A DNA stretch of 64,000 nt from Plasmopara viticola. Taxonomy: Eukaryota; Oomycota; Peronosporomycetes; Peronosporales; Peronosporaceae. Location: assembly GCA_001695595.3 (NCBI GenBank), contig MBPM02000003.1:248001-312000 (forward strand). The letters are read 5' to 3'. Within the stretch, counting starts at the first letter, position 1. Every line of letters begins with the position of its first letter. The notes beneath the pieces were generated by a model. The model ran no database searches. It saw only the letters and a program-made list of their open reading frames with translations, and was not told the origin of the DNA. The translations under genes and the position numbers were made by a program. Of this stretch, positions 45,300 to 54,834 are shown piece after piece.

Positions 45300-45806
45300 T
45301 CGCGCTTGATAGCGATGCTGGAGCACATTTCTCGGCGTTTTCTGGAAGCTTGGCGGACAGGCGGATGTTTTCTTTTAGCTGAAAAGTTGAGTATTATCTC
45401 GTCTTGTTGCTCCGCAGGTTGTTGTCCAGCTCATCGCCAACTCCCATGAAATTGGCAAAAGGCGCAAGCTGGGTATGTGTTGATTGATTGTAATTTTTTG
45501 TTTATCTTCTTACGGGCGACCCTGCAAAAGCACACAATTCACCAGAGGCAAGTATGTTTGCTTCCGCTGCAGAATTTAAGCGCTACCTTCAATCAGATCG
45601 CACGTTGAGCAATCTTAAATCTTTGTGCCGATTCCCATGCCGTGTCTTCGTCTGTTTACATTTCTGTTGGTGCATTTCCAGAGTAAGAGTTTTAATAAGT
45701 AAGATTCTCGGCATACAATCTTAAAATTCGGCAAAGTAAGTATCTTGAGGGATTATTGTTTATATTCATAGCATTGTTTAAGATAATCTACTACTTTAAC
45801 GAAAAG
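45300..45806 (+). other. Possible upstream exons of the alpha/beta hydrolase gene
   Basis: Several intron-like signals lie here. A segment ending AAGCTGG (about 45420-45470) follows a TCCGCAG acceptor and is followed by a strong GTATGT donor. After a TTCACCAG acceptor, a frame reads ASMFASAAEFKRYLQSD, in phase with the previous piece. Immediately before the hydrolase ATG, LFKIIYYFNEK is open in the hydrolase frame. These could be N-terminal exons, for example with a membrane anchor as in plant isoprenylcysteine methylesterases. I cannot join them all with confidence. Confidence 0.3.
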
Positions 45807-46807
45807 ATGGTGCGCTACACGCTACCGCTGTTGGGCGTCTATAGATGGAAGGATGTGGCGTATGTGGCCAATTCTCCGCATGCATTGCAGTCCTTAGACA
45901 TTGCCACCCCACGGAAAATACCGCCGCGTTTGAAGTTGCCAGCTTGTGTGTTTGTGCACGGTGGATCATGGCAACGAGGAGACAAGTGCGAAGGGCTAAA
46001 TCATGACATTGACCAAGCCTTCGTGCGAGCGGGATTTGTGGGTGTCTCAATAAATTACCGATTGTCGCCGGAAGTGCGGCATCCTGAACATGCCAAGGAT
46101 GTAGCTGCTGCAGTTGCGTGGTTGCACCGCAATGTTGCTAAGGTCGCGAGATCTATGTGAAATAATCTTTATGATCAATGCAGCGACTGACGCACTCTAT
46201 GCGTGATTGTAGTATGGTGGCGACCCAGACAGAATGGTACTTGTGGGGCACAGTGCCGGTGCGCATATGATTATGCAAATCATTGCTGATCCACAATATT
46301 TGGCTGCAACAGGATTAGAGCAACCGATCCATACGTACGTCAAAGGTGCAGTGGGTATTTCGGGTGTATACAACATCGTTCGACTTGCCAACACCTCCTT
46401 CTATGGAACATTCGTGACAAATCCACCATTTGGAAAATTTGTCGAGCAATTACGAGAGGCATCGTTAGGGATGACTGTCACTAGAGTCGGGGCAGCCTCA
46501 CCACTCGCTAGAATGCCGTTGCTGCTGATTAATGCCCAAGAAGATTTTCATTTTCACGAAGATACGAAGGAGCTCAAACAGTGGCTAAATGTAGCAGGAA
46601 ATGTGCGTTTGTTATTTGGAATACCATTAAATGGTGGTGACTAACTTGAATTTCAATCAGACCTCTATCCAGTGCCATGTTATTCCAAAGTGCAACCATT
46701 TCACCATTATTCAGCATCTTGCCAACGCCAGCTATAATTCTAACACGACCATGCAGCTGATTAAAGATTTTGTAGCAAGTAATGCGGAAGCAATCGACCC
46801 ACAATGA
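45807..46807 (+). CDS. Alpha/beta hydrolase (carboxylesterase-like, related to isoprenylcysteine methylesterase/kynurenine formamidase group), 3 exons
   Basis: Exons 45807-46142, 46213-46602 and 46661-46807 join in frame to 290 residues. Introns are 70 bp (GTCGCG donor, TTGTAG acceptor) and 58 bp (GTGCGT donor, GACTAAC branch-like site, ATCAG acceptor). The protein has the oxyanion motif HGGSW (51-55), the nucleophile elbow GHSAG (124-128, Ser126), a likely acid Asp223 in INAQEDF and the catalytic His255 in CNHFTI, so a full Ser-Asp-His triad. The segment YGGDPDR just before the elbow is typical of this esterase group. The substrate is unknown; a short-chain ester or prenylcysteine methyl ester is possible. 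The first intron's donor is weak. The true N-terminus may lie in exons upstream. Convergent with ARPC5, with an 80-bp gap. Confidence 0.8.
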
Positions 46808-46887
46808 TTTTATTTCAATTCAAATCAGTTCCAGAAACAAGATGCAAACTTTTGTATGACAGTTAGCGGAAATCGCTCATGTACTCA

Positions 46888-47265
46888 TTAGACTTGTTTC
46901 CGTTCAGTAAACGCGCGCATGGCACAGCCCGATCCCGCCTTAGCCACCAGCTTCTGGTGCCACTCGAGCATGACTGCGCTTTGCGATGCAATGGCTAAAA
47001 AGCGCATGATGTACATCATAAGTATGTCCTCCAACGAGCTCGAGAGCGTGTCGATAGCTCGCTGCATCTCGCCCTTATTACAAGCCAGTAGTGCGCCCAT
47101 CACCACCTTGGCATTCTTGTCCTTTACCGCTTCGTTCTTGGACAAAAGAGGCGGGTCTTCTAAGGCCACACGCACTGCCTCCTCGTTTTTATGTTGAGCC
47201 AGCAGACCCTGCACTTGTGCTGCGCGTGCCTTTACGCTAGAAAGAATTCGAGCCTCGTCCGCCAT
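46888..47265 (-). CDS. ARPC5: Arp2/3 complex subunit 5 (p16-Arc)
   Basis: Single-exon gene of 125 residues. It matches ARPC5 along its length: the helical AVRVALEDPPLLSKNEAVKDKN block, IDTLSSSLEDILMMYIMR, then MLEWHQKLVAKAGSGCAMRAFTERK, which parallels the animal C-terminus LLQWHEKALAAGG ... RVLTARKTV. The animal protein is ~150 residues; this one has a shorter N-terminus, as in several protists. Role: smallest subunit of the seven-protein Arp2/3 complex, which nucleates branched actin filaments. It lies 102 bp from the end of the zinc-ribbon gene on the same strand. Confidence 0.92.
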   Translation of the reverse strand: MADEARILSSVKARAAQVQGLLAQHKNEEAVRVALEDPPLLSKNEAVKDKNAKVVMGALLACNKGEMQRAIDTLSSSLEDILMMYIMRFLAIASQSAVMLEWHQKLVAKAGSGCAMRAFTERKQV

Positions 47266-47367
47266 GCCGTTGTCACGAGAAAGAAAGTGTTCAATAACAG
47301 TGGTAATAAGACTTATGTATTATGACAGGTTAATAAAGCATTTTGGCTATCCAAACACAATGCTACA

Positions 47368-47771
47368 TTATGTTGCACACGAGCGGAACCGGAACGAAGC
47401 GGCTTCTACACACCAGCACATTAGATGCATTCCCTCACATACTAATTCACCGCCAGACACGTACACAACTACAGGGACGCGTTGCCCCATTACAATTTGA
47501 TTTTGCGCATTGCATACAGTGCAATAAAACGTCGATCCGTGCGTCACGTTGCGTACCATGTGCATGGTACCGCAATGGCCGCAATTCAGTTGCATTTCGA
47601 GGTGCATAACTGGTTGTGCAAAAACAACTGCTTGTCCTTCTTCTTGATCGTACTGGGCTTGTAGTTGGCGCGCCATCTCCTCATCGCGCGACGTGTCATT
47701 CTGAGTGAATCACCAGTCAGTGCAACTATGACGCGTATGCAGCATGGCCACTTTACCTCTGGGGTCACCAT
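47368..47771 (-). CDS. Small zinc-ribbon protein, 2 exons (5-codon first exon)
   Basis: Exon 1 (47771-47757) encodes MVTPE; exon 2 (47700-47368) completes 115 residues. The 56-bp intron (47756-47701) has a GTAAAG donor, a CACTGAC branch-like site and a TTCACTCAG acceptor, and the join is in frame. The second exon opens with DEEMARQLQAQYDQEE and holds four cysteines, C45-x2-C48 and C65-x2-C68 in CGHCGTMH ... FYCTVCNAQN, a zinc ribbon resembling LSD1-type fingers. The tail after VVVYVSGGELV may be mis-read intron, because a GTATGT donor lies there. Function unknown. It shares a 128-bp divergent promoter region with DcpS. Confidence 0.7.
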
Positions 47772-47899
47772 TGCTGCAGTCTTCTCTTCACTTGAAATTA
47801 ATCAGTCGATTTTATTTCAGCCAACATTTTACCAGTTAATTCTCAGCTGGTCAGCAATAACCAATCAGCTGTAAATCCAATTCTTTGGGTTTAAAAAGC
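47772..47899. promoter_or_regulatory. 128-bp bidirectional promoter region (zinc-ribbon gene / DcpS)
   Basis: Only 128 bp separate the two divergent start codons, so it must serve both genes and their 5' UTRs. It contains an AACCAATCAG segment (a CCAAT box) near 47857-47870, flanked on both sides by the palindrome CAGCTG. Confidence 0.5.
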
Positions 47900-49264
47900 A
47901 TGGGTTTGCCGGACTTGCTCGATCAGGTCGAGCGCCTGGGCACCGGTGTGGCACTAGTTGTGGCCGTGCTTGGATCGCTGTATCTGTGGCAGCAAGCGGT
48001 GGGTGATGGGGGTACCACCAAGATGTTGCGCGACTTCAACCTAGTACGAGTGCTCAAGCGTACAGACACGGAAGCGGCGCTGCTGGGAAACTTCAAAAGC
48101 GACAATCACAAAAAGGCAGCAGTGCTTATCATCCAGATGGCGGTCATGGACACGAAAGCTTTAAATCAGTTACTGAATGGGCTGTCGCTGCACGAGGTCT
48201 TAGTAAATGACATTTACAGCACGTTCCAGGGCGACGTGTCGCGCGATATAAAGCCGTTCAAGGTAAGCAACTTCAGTCGCGGGTGACGCGTGTGACGGTT
48301 GTGTCACAAGTCGTATTGTTTTCCTTTTGGCTAGGTGAATTTGATCTATCCAGCGACGGAACGTCATGTACACAAGCACACGGACCAGGAATTCCACATG
48401 GTGGTGGAGACTAAGGAGGCGTATCGAATGATCACGAAGCCGTTTATTGATAGCATTCCTGCAGAAAATATTGAATGGGTCTACAACATATTGGACCAGT
48501 AAGGAAGCAAGCTTTGGATGGTTGATATGATTCTTCATTAAGTTGCATATTGACGGGCAATTTGTTGACGATCGCAGCAAGAGCGAGACAGAGCGAATTT
48601 TATACGAAGACACACATCCTCGTACCGGATTTATACTTTTGCCTGATTTTAAATGGTCGGATCCAGCCAAGGTATTTTTTATTAGTATTAATCGCTACGA
48701 CATTTGTGAGTGCAAAATTGTACTGCCTGCGTGAAAATGTACGTAGTTGGAGTCTCTCTACTGCTTGGCAATTGTGCATGATCGGTCGCTGCGATCACTA
48801 CGAGATTTAACTGGCGCAAACCTAAAGTTGCTGCGAAATGTTCGGTACGGAGCTAAATATTATACCTGCTTGTAAGAACTAATTAAACCTTGCGCATGAT
48901 TTTGTCCACAAGTAGCAATGCTAGCCTTGAGATTTTAAACAAAAAGTTTGGTGTCAATGCCAGCTCCATACGCATGTACTTGCACTACCAGCCGACGTAC
49001 TATCACTTGCACGTGCACTTTTCTCACGTAAAGATGACTCAAGGTAAGCTATCTTTCTTTACTAGTGGAAAAGACTCGTTTGTTTTGAAGTGGTGGTCAA
49101 TATTTGTAGGAACGTTCTCTGGCAAGGCAGTACTACTTGAAGACGTGATTTTTAACTTATCGGTCAACAGTGATCACTACAAGAATGCTACACTTTCCTT
49201 TGTGCTCGGCGAGCTGCAGCATAAGCAGCTATTCGTGCTTTTCCAAGAGAAGCATATCGTTTAA
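47900..49264 (+). CDS. DCPS: Scavenger mRNA-decapping enzyme DcpS (m7GpppX diphosphatase), 6 exons
   Basis: Exons 47900-48262, 48335-48498, 48578-48671, 48747-48844, 48916-49043 and 49110-49264 join to 1,002 nt, 333 residues, near the human length. All five introns (66-79 bp) have GT/AG ends. The joins reproduce the DcpS backbone: NDIYSTF, NLIYPATERHVHK, WVYNILD, GFILLPDFKW, LAIVHDRSLRSLRDLT, MYLHYQPTYYHLHVHF and AVLLEDVIFNL. The histidine triad is H270-L-H272-V-H274, with H272 as expected nucleophile. Role: cleaves the cap dinucleotide left after 3'-5' mRNA decay, releasing m7GMP. Residues 1-41 before the conserved core include a strongly hydrophobic stretch (about 17-34). An alternative start is M42 at 48023. 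The last intron is a multiple of three without a stop. Confidence 0.92.
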
Positions 49265-52089
49265 TTGTATTCGCATATTTCTTCGACATGACTGCGCTAG
49301 CGAAGTTGTTGTTGGTCAGTCAACAATATTTGCATGCACCTGAGGTCGTACTGCGATGGAATTACACAGAATCTTGCCCATAGGAGTCGTACAGAGTTTT
49401 ATACGATCTTTCGTCAAAACTAAACTCAATCCTGTTTTGTCCTATCTATAATGCCCTATAAAATTTAGCTATCTGCATACCGACATAAGTACCGATAGAG
49501 TGTCCAATTGTCCAACTTTTACCACGCTTCCCCACTCCTGATCACTCTTAATTTTTCTGTAAGTAGTTAAATTGGTCATAAAGACGATCGTATCGATAGC
49601 AAATAGGGCAGATTATGTCACGATAACACCAAAAAAGATATGTTCGGCTTTCCCCTGTACCACAGCACTAAATTGGCCTATGATGAAGGCCTCACCGGTA
49701 CCTTAAGCGATGGTTTCGGTAGGCAAAGAGCCGATCTGGGCTACTCTTGTTGATGAGGCTGCCACAAATAGGAAGCGAGGAGGAAGAACGAAAAGTCAAA
49801 TACAACAACTCTCATGACTTATCTGGACAGAAAAGGAGTGAGCGAGGAGCTATGTGATCCACTCGTCGCTGGGCAGGCGGACCGGTGTTACCCGTCTTAC
49901 GCACGCCATAACGCTAAAAGTGTTTCGAGCGCCACAAGAGCTTTCTGGACGCTATTTATCACATAGAACTTGTATTCAAAGCTTGATTATACAAAAGCTA
50001 TTGACCTTACCGCCGCAATGCACTAACATCAGCACTTCATTGATTTTCGCTAGTCGGCGTCGTTAGGATCCGGAAGACAAAGGTGGACTTCTCAACACTG
50101 TCACCACAATGATTTAGATAGATATCTTTTCTGTGATGAGAAGAGCCCCCAGGTTGTAGCAACCCGATCCCAAAAGTGTGTCCGTCATCCTTGGGTTAAA
50201 TTGGCTTTATAAGCTGCTTAATAATAGCTCTTTTTTTAATTCTCAAGTTAAAACTCCATGATTTAACTCAATGCGCGGCCAAAATTCCGCGGCATACGTA
50301 CTAAGCGCTCGTTTCTATTAATATCATATCGCAACGGCCTCAAACTAGTCGTGTCGAAGCTATTCCAGCAGCTTCCACTAGCTGTGTGGAGTGAGATAAT
50401 CACGTTCTTACGCAAACAGATCCTGGCGCGAATGATAGTGCCTCTGCTCTAACACGCGATGATCAAAAACCGTATTGAGATGTGCCCACACACATTGGTA
50501 GCATTGTCTTGATGGGTAGATCTCAATTTTTTTAGGGCTGGAAAAGATTGTTACCATTTCCAGCGGTAGGATCAGTCACCGTTCTATTACCGATAGCAGA
50601 AATGCATTTCTCGTTGTATTCGAGATTCCTTTTGTTTGTTATCGTACCACTTTGTTTACTATTTATAACCAGCCGGATTTTAAAGCAGATAATTGTGCGT
50701 ATTCCTTCAGGCCCTTTTCAACTTAAAAATGCCCTTGTGCCTCAAGCGTTAGAGTATCTCTGCCCATTTTCATAGAGCGTGAGCCGCTTTTAACTGCAAA
50801 ATCAGCCATTGTTAGTTTTTCGAAATTCAAATGTGGCGATTAGATACTTTCTGACTCACTTTTAATTTTTTTGCCAGACTATCTAGCTCAGAATAGTCTG
50901 CTGCTGACATTCACAGGCGGGCACCCAAAAGGTAGGGATAAAGATTACCAAAATTTAGCAATCGATTGCGGGTTTCTACACGAAACCATCTTGTTTAGAA
51001 AGCTTTCATATCCACATATCGAATTCGAACCCTGATTTTAATTGCACAGCTCGAAAAAGTGCCAAATACATTATCTTGTATAAGCGGCTCACGAACACCA
51101 TCATATTCGCTTTTGACTATCCTCCGGCAAGTTCAAGTCGAAGTCGAGGGTTATAAGCTTCACACACTTCAATGCTACTAGTAATTTCTCGATATGTGAG
51201 CAGCGGGCTTGTCTCTTTAGTTTCCCAAATTCTCGCTTACTTAGTCATCTTAGTTTGTATGAGGTTCCTAATATTTTGCTCAGCTTGAACGACCGCAATT
51301 TGGAGCATCATGTACCTTCAGAAGTATATTGTATCACAGATCTGAATATGCCGAATTCCCTCTACAGTGAATTTAAGCGTCTGTCCAATCAAGTCAATCT
51401 AAGTGCGATTGCTGTCGAGATGCAGAGCTAACCATTTGATTTCGAAACCTTCGTTTGCCTTAAATATTTGCACTTAGAGTTTATAAAATGGCAACAGTTT
51501 GATTGTCGGTCGAATTCAATTGCCAAAACAGCTTTCAGCTCCTCTGGTATTGGCCACCTCTAGCTTGTCCTTCCTAAAAAACCAATTCGGCAAGCGTATT
51601 GATTGCCTGGAAGAAGCTATAATTCGCGAAGAATGGCGACCAGCTTGTGCAGCAAATTGATCGCTGTTCTCAAACATAAATGATTTGAAAATATGTCAAA
51701 AAGCTTTAAGTCTAGAAGATACACCAAAATTTTCCAAGGCGCTATGATGGCGAGAAACGCTTCCTTACACATTTAAAGTGCCTTTTTATCGCCTACAACT
51801 GCCGGTTCCTTTTAGAAATATCTAACTTGCAACAGGCTAAAAATTTGGCTGAACAAACTTTGCACAGTATCGATCACTTGGTACCAAAGGTCTTGCCTCA
51901 TTCTAAATCCAAAGATTGTGCTTTTCGTCTGTGGCATGCCCAATATGCGCTGTGTCCTGGGCAATAAGCTGTTGAAAGCTGCAACTGTTAATTAAGGACT
52001 ATCTAAGTTCTTGCAACGTTTAAGACCAACTATTTAGCCAGTGGATCTAAAGTTGACTTATTTCCGCCGCTCGTTTTATAGCATTAGTC
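49265..52089. other. Gene desert, no recognisable gene
   Basis: About 2.8 kb of AT-rich sequence. A 75-codon hydrophobic frame at 50548-50775 and scattered short frames show no recognisable domain. Confidence 0.4.
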
Positions 52090-52205
52090 AATCTAATTTG
52101 GTTGACCGCAATTGCTTATTGTCGAGCATTTTTTCCACCACGCGCGAGGGTCTATCAAGACTCAAAGTGAGCTCCCTACATTGCTTGTATAGTCAGTAGT
52201 TCAAT
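52090..52205 (-). repeat. Fragment of the same repeat as 34.1 kb (copia RNase H-like)
   Basis: On the plus strand the segment GGTTGACCGCAATTGCTT and the following ~70 bases resemble 34101-34180. In translation the minus strand gives NCGQPN where the other copy gives NCGQLN. It is strongly decayed. Confidence 0.4.
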
Positions 52206-53379
52206 ATTGGTGATTGCCCCATAAGAATCTGTCAATCCGTCAAAGACTAAGCATTTATTGTGTACACCCATCGTAAAGACTTATTTACTCCAATCATGTG
52301 CGCTTTTTCTGCTGTTTCTCGGTTCCGGTGGCGTGGCTTCTGCCAGAAGTTTTTGAAATCCTCAAGCGGGACAAATGTACACTTTGTTTTCGCTTGAGGC
52401 CAGTCTCTGAAATTGATTTTTTGTTAAGCACAGCCATCTTACTGTGATCGACATCACTTCAGTCGATCGGAGCCAAACACAAATTAACGGATCCATTAAT
52501 TCTGTCACATAGAATGAGATGCTGCGCAAATGCGGCTTTGGTAAGGATAGAGTCCATCTATGACTCCACTTCTATCAAAATGCGAGCTGTATCGTTTCTT
52601 TCATTTCTTTCTTCTTCATATTGAAGGATTCAGTGCAAGACGGGTTTAAGGAGAAGTCCTTTCGCTTTGCGGACTTATATCCCACGTTTGGAGCTACCGT
52701 CAAAGCAATTTGATTCTAGCCCTCGATCATAGAGCTTGCTCGTAGAAATCAAAGGTTATAACGCACAATAGCCGCTCACCAGCAAAAAGGGCTGCAAATA
52801 CAAACAAAAATAATAGCGAGTTTGATAGATGTAGAAAATTATAGAAGGCATTGCGAAATTTTCGTGAAGGTTTTGTTCCGTAAGAGAATGGGACTGACTA
52901 CAGGTGCCACCAGGGGTGACGGAGTCAAGACCTTTTCTAAGCAAAGAAACATTACGATGTACAGCTTTACAACAATCGCGCTTAAATTAGAAACTGAAGG
53001 TATTAAGGCAATCGGTACATGAAAAGTCTAAATTTGCTGAGCTCTTGCCGGATCAAAAAGACGGTAACGTTTAAGCGATGGTTTTCTAAATTAAAAAAAC
53101 GCCTTATTCAATATAAAGATATCTATTTATAAGCGAAAAATAATGCGGACCAGCTTAACAGGTTGTGTACGCTAAAAATCCTTGAGAATCCTAACGCCTG
53201 GGTACTATATCAAAAGAATACTCAGATCTGATGTACAGAGACCTTGTAAGGGCGCTTTTATCAAACAAGGGAGACGGACTCGTATTTGACCTCGCGCCAG
53301 TAAATAAGCACAGTTATGATGGTGATGTGAGCGCATTGGTGATTTTTGCCAAAAAGACAATGATTAGCTAAGTGCGAAG
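52206..53379. other. Gene desert, no recognisable gene
   Basis: About 1.2 kb with only short unrecognised frames. It may contain the worn 5' part of the gypsy relic that follows. Confidence 0.35.
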
Positions 53380-54130
53380 GACACAATCTTTGTACTTGTC
53401 ACCGACCTTCTGTTTTTGAAAACTAAATAGAAAGAGGCTGGACTTCATGCCTGAAACAAGATCAAATGTGCAGTGGTTCATGCTCAAATGTCTGTTTTAG
53501 GAAGGAACGTGGTCCTTAATAGCATGTCCGGGGTGAAATTTGCAGAGTATACTGCTTTTGTGTTTTGTTATTATCAGATCTGAATGAGAGGTAGGTTTCA
53601 TACTCATGTCGGCTAGTACGTCTAGCGTCATGCCGTGAGAGACCACGAGGGCTGCCAAGCGCCTCAACTTCGTTTGATCGTGGCTACTTCGATCGGTAAG
53701 GGGCTTTGTCTATGCATACTCGACAATATATGCCCATCGCCATTTAAAGAGAGATCAGTCGGTACTGAAGACGTATTCAATTCACCTGAGGAAAGATTCG
53801 AAGTTACCAGAATTAAAGCAGCGCCCAAGCAAGTAAAAGCCGTTGCGGGTTGGCCTTTACCAAGATTTCGCAGAAGTGATTGGGCCTAATTAAGATTACA
53901 TTGCTGGTGTTAGGGCCTCGCACAGCCGGTGTACTTCTTTGTTGTGCCTTCGAGAAAAAAGCATCAGATGCCATATAATTAAAGTTTAAGTGGGCACTCA
54001 TTTTAATTTTGCCTGATGCAACAAGAGCGCTAAGCTGTGTTCTTGACGGTTTAAACGATGCCTGCGATGAGAACGAGTCATTTGATTGCACTTCAATAGC
54101 TTAGCAACGCCGAACAATCTCTCTTGATCG
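53380..54130 (+). pseudogene. Ty3/gypsy reverse transcriptase-RNase H relic
   Basis: With frame changes the plus strand reads VLNSMSGVKFAEYTAF and CYYQI*MR (about 53510-53590), which fit the gypsy RT ...DELLDQLSGA..FTALDL..GYYQIRM block. Next comes a degraded STPSGM block (about 53605-53640), an RT-connection block with KQVKAVAGWPLP (about 53830-53865) and a stretch ILILPDATRALSCVLD near 54000-54050, fitting the start of RNase H. Several stops are in frame. Part of it matches 26.66-26.9 kb. Confidence 0.62.
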
Positions 54131-54798
54131 TAACAAAGAATTAAGTTGAGTTCCTAATGCATCTTCTGGGCAATAAGCCTTTGTTGTTTATTAAGATCGC
54201 ACACCATTATGGACAGCTTTCGAAACAACCCGCTTATGCTAACGCTTGACGAGATGGCTGTCATTGTTCATAAAAATTCTATCGCATAGTACACAAATCC
54301 AACAAGCTTAATGTGCTTGTTGACGCGCTTAGTGTCAATCAGACTATATATAGGTAGGGTTGACAGTAAAATTCGTCGGGCATACAAGACTGATGCTAAT
54401 AGACGATTTGCGCTAAAATAAGATAAATCAACTCAGATTGTTGTTAAAGCGACAGATAGGAGACATACGATGCTGCAATTTTTGCTCAATTATGCTGCCA
54501 AACTTGCTGCCATAGGAACACTTTCCTAGCAGTAAAGCACCGGTACGATGTGGTTCCAGTGTACAGCTCTTCGACGACGGTCGACCGATGGCGGCTATTC
54601 AACGTCACTACCAAGTGGCGTCAGCAAGTGGTGGTTAGGTCCAGTAGATATGATTGCGCTTGGATGATAAAGTTCTGATTGGTTAAGTCCAATGATCGGC
54701 ATAGAGGTAGCAACTAGAATATACTTACAAGTGCACACTTCGCCTTCCATTGAATTGAGATTAAAGAAACCTATTTGACTATTTATTATTTTCTACTG

Positions 54799-54834
54799 GT
54801 GACCTCACAGGCATAAGTGACCTCACAGGCACAA
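54799..54834. repeat. 18-bp tandem duplication
   Basis: Two adjacent units beginning GTGACCTCACAGGCA (54799-54816 and 54817-54834) differ at one base. Confidence 0.9.

Noticed and set aside
50548..50775. Hydrophobic 75-codon frame, possible small membrane protein
   Set aside because: It is isolated in AT-rich desert where hydrophobic codons arise easily; no supporting context.
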